Positions 43,711-53,203 of a DNA stretch of 64,000 bases are shown in pieces. A program made the translations under genes and the position numbers. The notes under the pieces are model-generated. The model saw only the letters and a program-made list of their open reading frames with translations. It did not search any database and was not told the DNA's origin. Every line of letters begins with the position of its first letter. Within the stretch, counting starts at the first letter, position 1. The stretch comes from DATBGO01 sp036558005 (lineage in GTDB: Bacteria; Actinomycetota; Actinomycetes; Streptosporangiales; Streptosporangiaceae): contig DATBGO010000138.1 in assembly GCA_036558005.1 (NCBI GenBank), positions 1 to 64,000 on the forward strand. The letters run 5' to 3'.

Positions 43711-44555
43711 TGACCGGCCGGATGGCGGGGCGGCGCAACCCGTGGCTGCGCGGACTGGCTTACCTGATCCTGGCCGGGTTCGCGCTGCTCTACATCTACC
43801 CGTTCCTGATCGAGGTCGGCACCGCCTTCAAGACCGAGGCGGACGCGGCGAACAACGCGGCCAGCCCGCTGCCGCACAACTGGGTGACAACCGCGTTCAC
43901 CGAGCTCGGCCAGCAGGACTTCGCCCGCTGGCTCACCAATACCGTGATCGTCGCCGTCTTCGTGACGATCGGCAGGCTGCTGTTCGACTCGATGGCCGGC
44001 TACGCGCTGGCCCGGCTGCGGTTCCGCGGGCGGCGGGCGCTGTTCTCCGCGGTCATCGCCGTGATGGCGGTGCCCGGCGTGGTGCTGCTCATCCCGAAGT
44101 TCCTGGTCATCAAGCAGCTCGGCATCTATGACAGCTACCCGGGCCTGATCGTCCCGCTGCTGACGGACGCGACCGGGGTGTTCATCATGAAGCAGTTCTT
44201 CGAGTCGATCCCGGCCAGCGTGGAGGAGGCCGCGCACATCGACGGGGCCGGGACGTTCCGCACCTTCTGGTCGGTGGTGCTGCCGATGGCCAGGCCGGCC
44301 CTGATCGCGCTGACCGTCTTGTCGTTCCAGGGCTCGTGGAACAACTTCTCCGACCTCCTGATCGCGCACCAGAGCCCGTCCCTGGACACGCTCACCACCG
44401 GGATCGGCCGGCTGGTCAGCGGCCAGCTGGGCACCGCCACCCAGTACCCGCTCAAGCTCGCCGCGGCGGTGCTGATGACCATCCCGGTCGCGGTCGTCTT
44501 CTTCGTGTTCCAGAAGTACATCGTGCGCACCGGCGACGGCGCGGTGAAGGAGTAG
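43707..44555 (+). CDS. Sugar ABC transporter permease (MalG-like)
   Basis: Second permease of the importer, 282 residues with about six helices and a clear EAA loop (VEEAAHIDGAGTFRTFWSVVLPMARP). It starts with ATG overlapping the previous stop; a second ATG follows immediately and either may be used. The downstream flavoenzyme starts 62 bp later, so it is probably in the same transcript. Confidence 0.92.
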   Translation: MMTGRMAGRRNPWLRGLAYLILAGFALLYIYPFLIEVGTAFKTEADAANNAASPLPHNWVTTAFTELGQQDFARWLTNTVIVAVFVTIGRLLFDSMAGYALARLRFRGRRALFSAVIAVMAVPGVVLLIPKFLVIKQLGIYDSYPGLIVPLLTDATGVFIMKQFFESIPASVEEAAHIDGAGTFRTFWSVVLPMARPALIALTVLSFQGSWNNFSDLLIAHQSPSLDTLTTGIGRLVSGQLGTATQYPLKLAAAVLMTIPVAVVFFVFQKYIVRTGDGAVKE

Positions 44556-44617
44556 CCGGGGCCCGGCCTGCCCCCGGCGGGTCCCCAAGGAGCGGGCCGC
44601 GCCGTAACTTGTGTGGT

Positions 44618-47083
44618 ATGAGCGCACCTGCCCCCGCTGCCGTGCCCGATCGCGCCCGCGTCGTCGTCATCGGCGGCGGCGTCATCGGGACCTCCGTCGC
44701 CTATCACCTGGCCCGGGCCGGCCTCACCGACGTGCTGCTGCTGGAGCGCGACCGGCTCACCTCCGGCACCACCTGGCACGCGGCCGGGCTGATGGCCACC
44801 TTCGGCTCCACCTCGCAGACCTCCACCGAGCTGCGGATCTACACCAGGGACCTGTACGCCAGGCTGGAGGCCGAGACCGGGCTGGCGACCGGCCTCAAGC
44901 AGGTCGGGCTGATCGAGCTGGCCACCGAGCCCGGGCGGCTGGAGGAGTACCGGCGGGTGGCCGCGTTCAACCGGCTGTGCGGGGTCGAGGTGCACGAGAT
45001 CTCGCCGCGCGAGGTGCGCGAGCTGTTCCCGCTCGCCCGGGTCGATGACGTGCTGGCCGGCTTCTACATCCCGGCCGACGGCCGGGTGAACCCGGTCGAC
45101 GTGACGATGTCGCTGGCCCGCGGGGCCCGGATGGCCGGGGCGCGGATCATCGAGGGCGCGGCGGTCACCGGCTTCCTGCGCGCCCGCGGCGCGGTGACCG
45201 GGGTGCGCACGCCGCACGGTGACATCGAGGCCGAGTACGTGGTCAACTGCGCCGGGATGTGGGCGCGCCAGCTCGGCGAACTGGCCGGGGTGAGCATCCC
45301 GTTGCAGGCCGCAGAGCATTACTACCTGCTGACCGAGCCGATCGAGGCGGTCCAGGCCAGCTGGCCGGTGCTGGAGGACCCGGCGAACTACGGCTACTAC
45401 CGGGAGGAGGGCGGCGGGCTGATGCTCGGCCTGTTCGAGCCGGCCTGCGCGCCGTGGCGGGTCGACGGGGTGCCCGGCGATTTCTCCTTCGGCGAGCTGC
45501 CGCCCGACTGGGAGCGGATGGCTCCCTACCTGGAGCGCACCATGTCCCGGGTGCCGGCCGCGGAGCAGGCCGGGATCAAGAAGTTCTTCTGCGGGCCGGA
45601 GAGCTTCACCCCGGACCTGCAGCCGATCGTCGGCGAGGCGCCAGAGCTGAGGAACTACTTCGTCGCGGCCGGGCTGAACTCGATCGGGATCCTCACCGGC
45701 GGCGGCATCGGCCGGGTGATCGCGCAGTGGATCGCCGACGGCAGGCCCGACATCGACGTCACCGCGATCAACATCGACCGGCTGCACCCCTACCAGGCCA
45801 ATCCGGAGTACCGCGCGACCCGCACGGTGGAGTCGCTGGGGATGGTGTACGAGACCCACTACCCGGGCCGGGCGATGCGGACCGCGCGCGGCGCGCGGCT
45901 GTCGCCGGTCCATCACCGGCTGGAGCAGCAGCGCGCCTACTTCAGGGACGTCAGCGGCTGGGAAGGCGCTGACTGGTACGCGCCGGAGGGCGCCGAGCCG
46001 AAGGCGGGCGAGCTTTCCTGGGGACGGCCGGAATGGTTCGGGCACTGGGAAGCCGAGCATCAGGCCGCGCGGACCGGCGTGATCCTCATGGACATGGCGT
46101 TCATGGCCAAATTCGATGTCCGCGGCGCGGACGCCGGCCAGGTACTGGACCGGCTCTCGGCCGGGCGGGTCAACGAGGAGCCCGGCCGGATCACCTACAC
46201 CCAGTGGCTCAACCCGGCGGGCACGCTGGAGGCCGACCTGACCGTGACCAAGCTCGGCGAGGACCGGTTCTGGGTGGTCGCCTCCGACACCGCGCACCGG
46301 CACGCGCAGACCTGGCTGTGCCGCCATGCCGGCGACTCCCGCGCCTTCGTCACCGACGTGACATCCGGCTACGCGCAGCTCAACGTGCAGGGCCCGCAGT
46401 CGAGGGAGCTGCTGGCCGCGGTCACCTCAGCGGACATGTCGCACGAGGCGTTCGGCTACCGGGCGGCGGCCGAGATCGACATCGGGTTCGCCCGGGTGCT
46501 GTGCATCCGCATCACCTACCTCGGCGAGCTCGGCTATGAGCTGTACATCCCGGCCGAGCAGGCGGTGCACGTCTACGACCGGCTGACCGAGGCGGGCCAG
46601 GCCGTCGACCTGCGCCATGCCGGCCTGCGGGCGCTGGGCAGCCTGCGGCTGGAGAAGGGCTACCGGGACTACGGCCACGACATCGACAACACCGACACCG
46701 TGCTGGAGGCCGGGCTCGGCTTCGCGGTCGCGCTGGACAAGCCCGGCGGGTTCATCGGCCGCGACGCCGTGCTCGCCCAGAAGGCCAGCGGGCCGCTGCG
46801 GCGCCGGCTGGTCCAGGTGCTGCTCACCGATCCCGGGCCGATGATGTTCCACGCCGAGGTGGTCTGCCGCGACGGCGTGCCGGCCGGCTACATCCGGTCC
46901 GCGTCCTACGGGTTCACCCTGGGCGGCGCGGTCGGCCTGGCGATGATCGACGCGGACGAGCCCGTCACCCAGGGCTACCTGGACGCGGGCGACTGGACGG
47001 TGCAGATCGCCGGGCGCTCCTACCCGGCGCTCGCCTCGCTGCGCCCGATGTACGACCCGGGCAGCAAGCGCATCCAGATGTGA
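44618..47083 (+). CDS. FAD-dependent dimethylglycine/sarcosine dehydrogenase-like protein
   Basis: An 821-residue fusion of a DAO-type flavin oxidase and a GcvT-type folate-binding domain. The Rossmann motif VVVIGGGVIGTSVAYHL and a covalent-FAD-type histidine, H54 in TTWHAAG, are at the N-terminus. Residues ~390-430 carry the FAD-linker region, and the C-terminal half (from ~500) is GcvT-like (MDMAFMAKFDVRGAD, NVQGPQSRELLAA, TYLGELGYELYIP, GLRALGSLRLEKGYRDYGHDID). Relatives demethylate dimethylglycine or sarcosine and pass the methyl group to tetrahydrofolate. It follows sugar-transport genes, an unusual neighbourhood, so the substrate may instead be a related amine. Confidence 0.9.
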   Translation: MSAPAPAAVPDRARVVVIGGGVIGTSVAYHLARAGLTDVLLLERDRLTSGTTWHAAGLMATFGSTSQTSTELRIYTRDLYARLEAETGLATGLKQVGLIELATEPGRLEEYRRVAAFNRLCGVEVHEISPREVRELFPLARVDDVLAGFYIPADGRVNPVDVTMSLARGARMAGARIIEGAAVTGFLRARGAVTGVRTPHGDIEAEYVVNCAGMWARQLGELAGVSIPLQAAEHYYLLTEPIEAVQASWPVLEDPANYGYYREEGGGLMLGLFEPACAPWRVDGVPGDFSFGELPPDWERMAPYLERTMSRVPAAEQAGIKKFFCGPESFTPDLQPIVGEAPELRNYFVAAGLNSIGILTGGGIGRVIAQWIADGRPDIDVTAINIDRLHPYQANPEYRATRTVESLGMVYETHYPGRAMRTARGARLSPVHHRLEQQRAYFRDVSGWEGADWYAPEGAEPKAGELSWGRPEWFGHWEAEHQAARTGVILMDMAFMAKFDVRGADAGQVLDRLSAGRVNEEPGRITYTQWLNPAGTLEADLTVTKLGEDRFWVVASDTAHRHAQTWLCRHAGDSRAFVTDVTSGYAQLNVQGPQSRELLAAVTSADMSHEAFGYRAAAEIDIGFARVLCIRITYLGELGYELYIPAEQAVHVYDRLTEAGQAVDLRHAGLRALGSLRLEKGYRDYGHDIDNTDTVLEAGLGFAVALDKPGGFIGRDAVLAQKASGPLRRRLVQVLLTDPGPMMFHAEVVCRDGVPAGYIRSASYGFTLGGAVGLAMIDADEPVTQGYLDAGDWTVQIAGRSYPALASLRPMYDPGSKRIQM

Positions 47084-47228
47084 CCAGCCGGGCTCAGCCC
47101 GTCGCGACTTGATCATCTTCGAATCTCATCAAATCATTGGCCCTGCGCCATACCCGCCTGTTCTCCTTCAGGTACATACGAAACGCGTACTCAAACGGGG
47201 GTACGAGGACAAGGCGAAGGAGACAAAA

Positions 47229-47708
47229 GTGTTAGGTCATTTCAAGGCCGCCAAAGTAGCGGCCACCGCCGCGCTGGCCGTCGGAGCCGTTGCCGGAACC
47301 GCCGGGCCCGCGTTGGCCGTCGGAGCACCGGGTAACTGCCCGTCCGGGGTGGTCTGCATCTATATCAATAGCAACTACTCCAGCCCCAACCCGCCGGGTG
47401 AGTTCTCTGGCGACAATAGCAACTGGGCGACTGATTTTACTCCAGCGAACTTCTGGAATAACTCGGTCAGTTCGGCCTATAACAATCTCGCCGCTGCGCA
47501 TCAGGTGGCGTTGTTCGTGAATCCAGGCGGATTCTATAATCAGTCGAAAAACGTTAACTTCAGCTTCTGCCTGAACTATCAGGCGAACACTGCCGATACG
47601 CAGAACTTCGCCAACGTTCACATCACCGTCATGACCAACTTCAACGACGCCGCTAGTTCAGATGTCGTCTACCAGGGCTCGTCCAGCTGGTGCGGCTGGG
47701 TCCAATGA
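47229..47708 (+). CDS. Secreted peptidase-inhibitor I36-like protein
   Basis: A 159-residue exported protein. Residues 1-30 form a signal peptide (ALAVGAVAGTAGPALA). The mature part has cysteines in NCPSGVVCIY, FCLNYQ and SWCGW and a beta-gamma-crystallin-like pattern (GEFSGDNSNWATDF, NNSVSSAYN), matching the actinobacterial I36 inhibitor group. It would be secreted and may inhibit proteases. The GTG at 47229 follows GAAGGAG; the frame is open from 47109 but the region before it is AT-rich leader. Base composition is clearly AT-richer than its neighbours (codons such as aat, tat, act). Confidence 0.75.
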   Translation: MLGHFKAAKVAATAALAVGAVAGTAGPALAVGAPGNCPSGVVCIYINSNYSSPNPPGEFSGDNSNWATDFTPANFWNNSVSSAYNNLAAAHQVALFVNPGGFYNQSKNVNFSFCLNYQANTADTQNFANVHITVMTNFNDAASSDVVYQGSSSWCGWVQ

Positions 47709-47857
47709 CGGCGCTGCCGCGAACGGGGCCGTGGCAGCCCGCGCTCCCGGCGCTGTAGCGGCTAGCGCCTCTGCACAGTGACCGGCCTGGTGCTGGGACG
47801 CACTGGCGCTCGTGCCCAGCACCAGGCACGGTAATTCAGCAAACCGGAGGCAGACTG

Positions 47858-49201
47858 ATGAGGACCGTCAAGATCGGCTATGCCAAGAGCCTGGCCGGCC
47901 TGTGCGCCGCGCTCGCGGTCATCGCCGTCGGTGCCCTGGTGCTGGTCCTGACCAGGCCAGCTAGCGGCGAGTCCGGCGCACAGGCACTGGCACGCTCCCG
48001 CGCCGCGTACGCCGCGTTCTCCCGCGCCGCCGCGGTGACCGCCACCCGGGTGCGCGACTGCCGCGCCCCGGCCGTGAGGCTGCGCTGCCTGAAACAAGGA
48101 GATAGCCAGCTGGCCGCGGCTTTCGCGCAACTGGCGAGGACCGTGGCCGCCACCCCGGTGCCCGGACCGGCCAGGTACGCGTCAGCTGACCTGGCCGAAG
48201 CGGCCAGACAGGCGGCGGCCTCACTGCAGATGGTCCACGCTGTCCGGACACTTCCGCAGTATCAGCAGGTGGTGGCGTCCTGGCCTATTCTCCAGGATGA
48301 CGTCCAGGTAGAGCACGACTACGGTTATCTCAGGCACGTGCTCGGGAGCGGGGCCGCCGGACCGCCGGCCACATCACGCCCGGATGTCACCGGGATTGTC
48401 CTTGCCGGAGATAGCTACGGTCACGGCGCGGTGGTTTACGCGGCGCTGCAGAAACTGATCCAGGGCTGCATGATCCGGCAGCACCTGACTTATCACAGGG
48501 CGGCCTGGGAGCCCGCTCCTGCGCAATCCAATGCCCCACTGCACACCGACATCGACGCGCTACGGCGGGCCGGTTACGGACTGTACGATGCCGTCGCGGC
48601 CGGGCGGCAGAAAAAGCCGCTGGGTCCTCCGGACCTGAACCTTGCCTACCTGAAATCGCGAACGCCACCGCAGCGTCAGCGCTGGAATACTGCCCTTTCG
48701 TCAGGGCCGGAGCTGTCGATGACCATCCCCGATGGCAGCCAGTCAGCTGTTCAGCTAGGCGGATGCTCGGCCCAGTCCTACAACCAGATTTACGGCAGCT
48801 ACGAAAAGTGGCGGGCGGTGGATTCCTATGTCGCTGACATCGAGACCAAGGTGACGACAGAAGCGCTGTGGTCGCCGGAGTGGCGCTCAGCGCAGGGAGG
48901 CTGGGCCCGCTGCATGTCAAGTCACGGCTTCAGGTATGCCACCGAGGCGGGCGTCGTCCACGGGCTCTCCGCGCGTTACCAGGCCGCCGGAGCCAGGCTG
49001 CGCGGCGTGCACCGGCTTGAGCTACGCACAGCGCGCCAGGACGCCGCCTGCACCAGCCAGGCGCGCCTCAACCAGGCGGGCCTGGCCGCCATCAGGCAGG
49101 TGGCAGCGTCGTTGCCCGCCGATCAGCTCAGCGCACTGCGAACCTGGCAGGTCATGCGGGCACGCGGCTATTCGGCAGCCATCAGGGTGCTGGCCCGCTA
49201 G
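47858..49201 (+). CDS. Hypothetical secreted or membrane-anchored protein
   Basis: A 447-residue protein without a family I recognise. An N-terminal hydrophobic helix (residues ~10-32) anchors or exports it. The remainder is mostly helical and Ala/Arg-rich, with cysteines at DCRAPAVRLRC, QGCMIRQH, LGGCSAQ, RCMSSHGFRY and ACTSQ. It may be an extracytoplasmic helical protein with disulfides; the WARCMSSHGFRY motif occurs in small actinobacterial lipoproteins of unknown role. The ATG follows GGAGGC. Confidence 0.65.
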   Translation: MRTVKIGYAKSLAGLCAALAVIAVGALVLVLTRPASGESGAQALARSRAAYAAFSRAAAVTATRVRDCRAPAVRLRCLKQGDSQLAAAFAQLARTVAATPVPGPARYASADLAEAARQAAASLQMVHAVRTLPQYQQVVASWPILQDDVQVEHDYGYLRHVLGSGAAGPPATSRPDVTGIVLAGDSYGHGAVVYAALQKLIQGCMIRQHLTYHRAAWEPAPAQSNAPLHTDIDALRRAGYGLYDAVAAGRQKKPLGPPDLNLAYLKSRTPPQRQRWNTALSSGPELSMTIPDGSQSAVQLGGCSAQSYNQIYGSYEKWRAVDSYVADIETKVTTEALWSPEWRSAQGGWARCMSSHGFRYATEAGVVHGLSARYQAAGARLRGVHRLELRTARQDAACTSQARLNQAGLAAIRQVAASLPADQLSALRTWQVMRARGYSAAIRVLAR

Positions 49202-49228
49202 CGGCATGATCCGGTCAGATCTCGCCGG

Positions 49229-50230
49229 TCAGCTGCCCGGACCGGACTCGCCGGCCATCGGCAGCGCCCCGGCGCGCTGATAGAGCACCTGCCGGGACCG
49301 CCGGAACCGCCGCGCCAGTCCGGCCCGGTACAGGATCTGCAGGTGGTAGGAGACTGTGCTGGGGCTGAGGAACAGCAACTCCGCCAGTTCCGGGGTAGAG
49401 CGCGGGGTGCTCAGCGCGGCCAGCAGCCGGGCCCGGGTCGCGCCGATCAGCTCGTCCGGCGCGGCCGGGCGGCCAGCCATCCGGCCGACCGCCGGGTAGA
49501 TGATCAGTGGCGCCCGGCGGCCGGGAGCGTCGGCGGGGTAGAGGCTGTGCAGCGGCTTCAGGCCGAACGGGGCCGGAGTGAGGATCAGCGTCGAGGCGGT
49601 GATCCGGCCCTGGCAGCCGAGTGCGAGGTCGAGTCCGCCGCCGCACCAGCTCACAGTGGGGGCTAGCTCGCTGATCATCGCAAGGTAGCCGCAGCGCGCG
49701 ATCACCTCGGTCCTGGCGGCGATGTCGTCCTCCATCCTGGCCCGCAACCGGGACCATTGCGGCGCGATCGCCAGCTGGCAGAACTGCCCGAGCTCGTCGG
49801 CCAGCCGGCCGGCCAGCATCTGCTCGCCGCCGTCGATCGCGGGGGCGAGCCTGGCCGACGGCATCCTGGCCGGCGCGGGGTCTAACGGGTGCCCGTTGAC
49901 CAGGCACGACATCTCGTAGCGCACTCGCTCCGCCGAGGTGCGGGCAACAAGGTGCAACTCCTCGTCCAGGGCGGCTTCGTAGCCCTCCGGCTCCGGGGCG
50001 AGAAAGTCGGGCGCGTAGCCATGCGGCCCGCCTGCGGCGACACAGGCCAGCACGCTCAGCCGCCGGGCGGCGATGACCTCGGCGGCCCGCCCCCGCCATT
50101 CCCCGCTGAGCACGCCAGGGGAGCGCCGCAAGTTATAGATAAGGCCGATGGCCACTCGCAGCGGCGAAATCGCGAACCTGGCGTGAGCCAGCCCATCCGG
50201 TCCCAGCTCAATGCGGATCACCCTGTGCAC
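49229..50230 (-). CDS. ArsR-family transcriptional regulator with DUF5937-like N-terminus
   Basis: A 333-residue regulator. The last ~80 residues are an ArsR-type winged helix (ALSTPRSTPELAELLFLSPSTVSYHLQILYRAGLARRF). The first ~230 residues match the N-terminal region often found in actinobacterial regulators of this kind (FAISPLRVAIGLIYNLRR...), presumably a ligand or dimer domain. The signal is unknown. Start is a GTG at 50230. It is divergent from the methyltransferase gene and may regulate it. Confidence 0.82.
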   Translation of the reverse strand: MHRVIRIELGPDGLAHARFAISPLRVAIGLIYNLRRSPGVLSGEWRGRAAEVIAARRLSVLACVAAGGPHGYAPDFLAPEPEGYEAALDEELHLVARTSAERVRYEMSCLVNGHPLDPAPARMPSARLAPAIDGGEQMLAGRLADELGQFCQLAIAPQWSRLRARMEDDIAARTEVIARCGYLAMISELAPTVSWCGGGLDLALGCQGRITASTLILTPAPFGLKPLHSLYPADAPGRRAPLIIYPAVGRMAGRPAAPDELIGATRARLLAALSTPRSTPELAELLFLSPSTVSYHLQILYRAGLARRFRRSRQVLYQRAGALPMAGESGPGS

Positions 50231-50391
50231 CCCCGTATCAGCCAGCTAAGGAGCCCCCGCAGGCACCGTCCCGGAACCAGTCGTCCTTACCGCGATCCCG
50301 GCACGGTCATTCTCTCAGTCATTGACCCGATTCGGCCGGTATTGTGGCATCCGATCTCAGGGCCACTGGCCCGGCCGGAGGCGAATTAGCA

Positions 50392-51252
50392 GTGGAGAGT
50401 CCGCGGGGCGATCCCGGTGCCGAGACAGTGGCCGGTGATCAGGCCGGCCAGCGCGAGCGCGCGCAAGTCAGGAAAGCCTACGAGAGCATTGCCGGGGAGT
50501 ACGACGAGAGAATCGGCGGGAACACCGCCGCCGACGAGATCTTCACCGAAACGGAAGCCGGTTTCCTGCTGGGGAAGGTGCGAGCCAGCGACGATGTCCT
50601 CGACCTGGGCTGTGGCACCGGCCGGCTCACCATCGCGCTGGCCGGGCGCGCCAGGTCGGTTTCTGGCCTGGACATGTCACCGGCGATGCTCGCTGCCGCG
50701 CGCGGGAAGCTGGCGGCCCGCGGCCTGACCGCCGACCTGCGCGAGGGCGACATGGTCAGCCTGCCGTTCCCGGACGCCAGCTTCGACGCGGTGGTCAGCA
50801 TGCTGACGCTGATGCACGTGCCCAGGCAAGACCGGCAGCAGGTCTTCGCCGAGGCGGCGCGGGTGCTGCGGCCGGGCGGCCGGCTGCTGGCCGGGGTCAA
50901 GAACTCGCTGTTCGAGCGGATGTTCGGCGGCGACAGGTTCGCCGCGGCCGACGTCACCGACGCGGAGTCCGAGCAGCTCACCTTCACCGGCACCCGCGAC
51001 GGCGCGGACGTCGTCGCGCCGTGGCACAGCTTCAGCCCGGACGAGCTGGCCGCGCTGGCCGCGGTCGCCGGGCTCAGCCTGGTCCACCTGCGCGGGAACG
51101 CCCCGATCTCCGCCTGGCTCGCCGACGCCGTCCTCGCCGACGCTGGCGTGCGGTCGGCGGTGCGGCGGGCGGAGGCCGTGCTGGCGGACATCCCGCCGTT
51201 CAGTCACCTCGGCTATTACCTGCTGGCTGAGGCGGTGAAGCCCGCCAGGTAA
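50392..51252 (+). CDS. SAM-dependent methyltransferase (class I)
   Basis: A 286-residue class I methyltransferase. Motif I VLDLGCGTGRLTIALA, the acidic SGLDMSP loop, LREGDMVSLPFPDASFDAVVSMLTLMHV and a RVLRPGGRLL post-motif are present. The substrate is unknown; relatives include ubiquinone/menaquinone and secondary-metabolite methyltransferases. The GTG at 50392 follows GGAGG by 11 bases; an earlier GTG at 50344 would add 16 residues. It is divergent from the ArsR-type regulator. Confidence 0.85.
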   Translation: MESPRGDPGAETVAGDQAGQRERAQVRKAYESIAGEYDERIGGNTAADEIFTETEAGFLLGKVRASDDVLDLGCGTGRLTIALAGRARSVSGLDMSPAMLAAARGKLAARGLTADLREGDMVSLPFPDASFDAVVSMLTLMHVPRQDRQQVFAEAARVLRPGGRLLAGVKNSLFERMFGGDRFAAADVTDAESEQLTFTGTRDGADVVAPWHSFSPDELAALAAVAGLSLVHLRGNAPISAWLADAVLADAGVRSAVRRAEAVLADIPPFSHLGYYLLAEAVKPAR

Positions 51253-51433
51253 AGTCCCGGGCCGCTTCTTTAGCTCCCGGCGCTGGCCTGCCCCGGCTTT
51301 CCGGAAGCCGCTGACTAAATTGCGTCTGCAGTTGTGCAATATATCAATACCAGTGCTGCGGAAATGTACTCCTAAAGCCGGTCGCTCGCGTACGGTTAGA
51401 ACCCCCAAAGGTACCCATGGGAGGGCTGGCCAG

Positions 51434-53179
51434 ATGCGGCATACTGGCTTATTTGACACAAATAATGGCGGCCGGCCAGGACGGCTGCGGTTAGGCCGGT
51501 TAGGCCGGCCAGGGCGGTTAGGCCGGCCAGGGCGTGCCGGATGGCGGGCAAGGCGCTGGCGGCGGAAGGGGCGGGCCGCCACGGCCGGCCTGGCCGCGGC
51601 CGCCGCGCTCGCGGGCGCGTCACTGGCCAGCGCTCCCGCGGCGTCGGCGAGCCTGACCGAGACGGTCATCATCACCGCGACCGGCCTGCTCAACCCGGTC
51701 ACCGCGGCGCTGAAGGCCGGCGGTGCGGTCCTGGCGCAGTACCACATCATCAACGGGGTCCGGGCCACCATCCTCGCCGCAGCCGAACCCCTGCTGGCAG
51801 CGCTGCCAGGGATCACGGTGACCCCGGACGCCCCGGTCAGCGTGCAGTCCGCGGCCGGGCCGCCCGAGTCGGACGGCCCGCATCCGGGGTCGGATGCGTT
51901 CCGGGCCGAGACCGGGGCCGCGCGGCTGGCCGCGGCCGGTGACTCCGGGCAGTCCGTGACCGTCGCCGTGCTCGACACCGGCATCAGCGACCTGCCGGAC
52001 TTCGCCGGGCGGCTGGCCGGCGGAGTGGACCTGACCGGCGGAGGCAACCCGTTCCAGGACAGCTACGGGCATGGCACCTTCGTGGCCGGGCTGATCGCCG
52101 GCAACGGCGCCTCCTCCGGCGGGACCTACCAGGGCGAGGCGCCAGGTGCCCGGCTCGTGTCGGTCAAGGTGGCGGGCCCGGACGGGATGACCAGGCTGAG
52201 CACGCTGATCTCCGGCCTGCAGTGGGCCGTTGATCATCAGCAGGCGTACGGCATCAAGATCCTCAACCTGTCGCTGGGGTACCAGCCAGACGAGTCCAGC
52301 ATGGCCGACCCGCTGGACCAGGCGGCGGAAGCGGCGTGGAACGCGGGCATCACGGTGGTGGCGTCCGCGGGCAACGCCGGGCCGTTCAACGGCACGGTCC
52401 TGTCCCCGGGCGACGACCCGCTGGTGATCACCGCAGGCGCCGTGGACGACATGGGCACCCCGTCCCCAGCCGACGACGAGATGACCGACTTCAGCAGCGC
52501 CGGGCCCACCAACCCCGACGGCTGGGCGAAACCCGACCTGGTCACCTCCGGCCGGTCGGTCGTCAGCCTGGCCGCGCCAGGCTCGGTGATCTACGACGCC
52601 AACCCGTCGGCCCGGGTCGGCGCGGCGGACTTCGTCGGCTCCGGCACCTCGTTCAGCGCGGCCATCGCCAGCGGGGCCGCCGCGCTGGTCCTGGCCAGCC
52701 ACCCTGGCCTGACCCCCGACCAGGTCAAGGCGCGCCTGCTCGGCACCGCCAGCCCGGGCCCGGTCGGCAACCCGTTCGTCGACGGGCACGGGGCGCTCAA
52801 CGCCTACGCCGCCGCGGCCGCCGGGCCGATGAACCTGAGCCAGTCGGTGGCCGGCCTGATCCCGGCGCTGCTGCGGGCCACCGTGTCGCTGTCACCGTCG
52901 GGCCCCGCCGACACCTGGAACGCGAGCCTGTGGTCGGGCCTGTCCCCGGATCCGGCGCGATTCACCGGCTGGGCGTGGAACGGCGCCGGGTGGGAGGGCA
53001 CCGACTGGAACGGCTGGGCCTGGAACAACTGGGCCTGGAACAGCGCCGCGTGGAGCGGCGCCGCCTGGGACGGCGCCGACTGGAGCGGCTGGGCCTGGAA
53101 CGACGCGGCCTGGGCCGGCTCGGCCTGGGCCGGCGTCGCCTGGAGCGGCACGGCCTGGGACAGCTCGGGTTGGAGCTGA
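51434..53179 (+). CDS. Secreted S8 subtilisin-like serine protease with Trp-rich repeat tail
   Basis: A 581-residue exported protease. An Arg-rich N-terminus (RPGRLGRPGR repeats) precedes a twin-arginine-like signal (RRWRRKGRAATAG then AAAAALAGASLA). A propeptide-like region comes next, followed by the catalytic domain: D181 in VAVLDTGIS, H213 in YGHGTFVAG and S406 in GSGTSFSAA, so the triad is intact. The oxyanion asparagine lies in ASAGNAGPFNG. The last ~70 residues are tandem W-rich units (NGWAWNNWAWN, SGAAWDGADW, AGVAWSGTAW). The ATG is chosen for GGGAGGG at eight bases; the frame is open from 51320. It is followed by the GGDEF-EAL gene at 24 bp. Confidence 0.9.
   Translation: MRHTGLFDTNNGGRPGRLRLGRLGRPGRLGRPGRAGWRARRWRRKGRAATAGLAAAAALAGASLASAPAASASLTETVIITATGLLNPVTAALKAGGAVLAQYHIINGVRATILAAAEPLLAALPGITVTPDAPVSVQSAAGPPESDGPHPGSDAFRAETGAARLAAAGDSGQSVTVAVLDTGISDLPDFAGRLAGGVDLTGGGNPFQDSYGHGTFVAGLIAGNGASSGGTYQGEAPGARLVSVKVAGPDGMTRLSTLISGLQWAVDHQQAYGIKILNLSLGYQPDESSMADPLDQAAEAAWNAGITVVASAGNAGPFNGTVLSPGDDPLVITAGAVDDMGTPSPADDEMTDFSSAGPTNPDGWAKPDLVTSGRSVVSLAAPGSVIYDANPSARVGAADFVGSGTSFSAAIASGAAALVLASHPGLTPDQVKARLLGTASPGPVGNPFVDGHGALNAYAAAAAGPMNLSQSVAGLIPALLRATVSLSPSGPADTWNASLWSGLSPDPARFTGWAWNGAGWEGTDWNGWAWNNWAWNSAAWSGAAWDGADWSGWAWNDAAWAGSAWAGVAWSGTAWDSSGWS
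51494..51533 (+). repeat. Direct repeat in the N-terminal coding region of the subtilase
   Basis: Copies of ggttaggccggccagggc and a shorter derivative are repeated in register and encode GRLGRPGR-type hexapeptides ahead of the signal sequence. Confidence 0.7.
52965..53175 (+). repeat. Trp-rich tandem repeat region
   Basis: About 70 codons encode imperfect repeats of W-x-x-x-x-W spacing, with units such as GWAWN, AAWSG and GADW, using the tgg-xxc pattern. It forms the whole C-terminal tail after the protease domain. Confidence 0.75.
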
Positions 53180-53203
53180 CATGCCCGCGCCTGGAGCCAG
53201 CCG

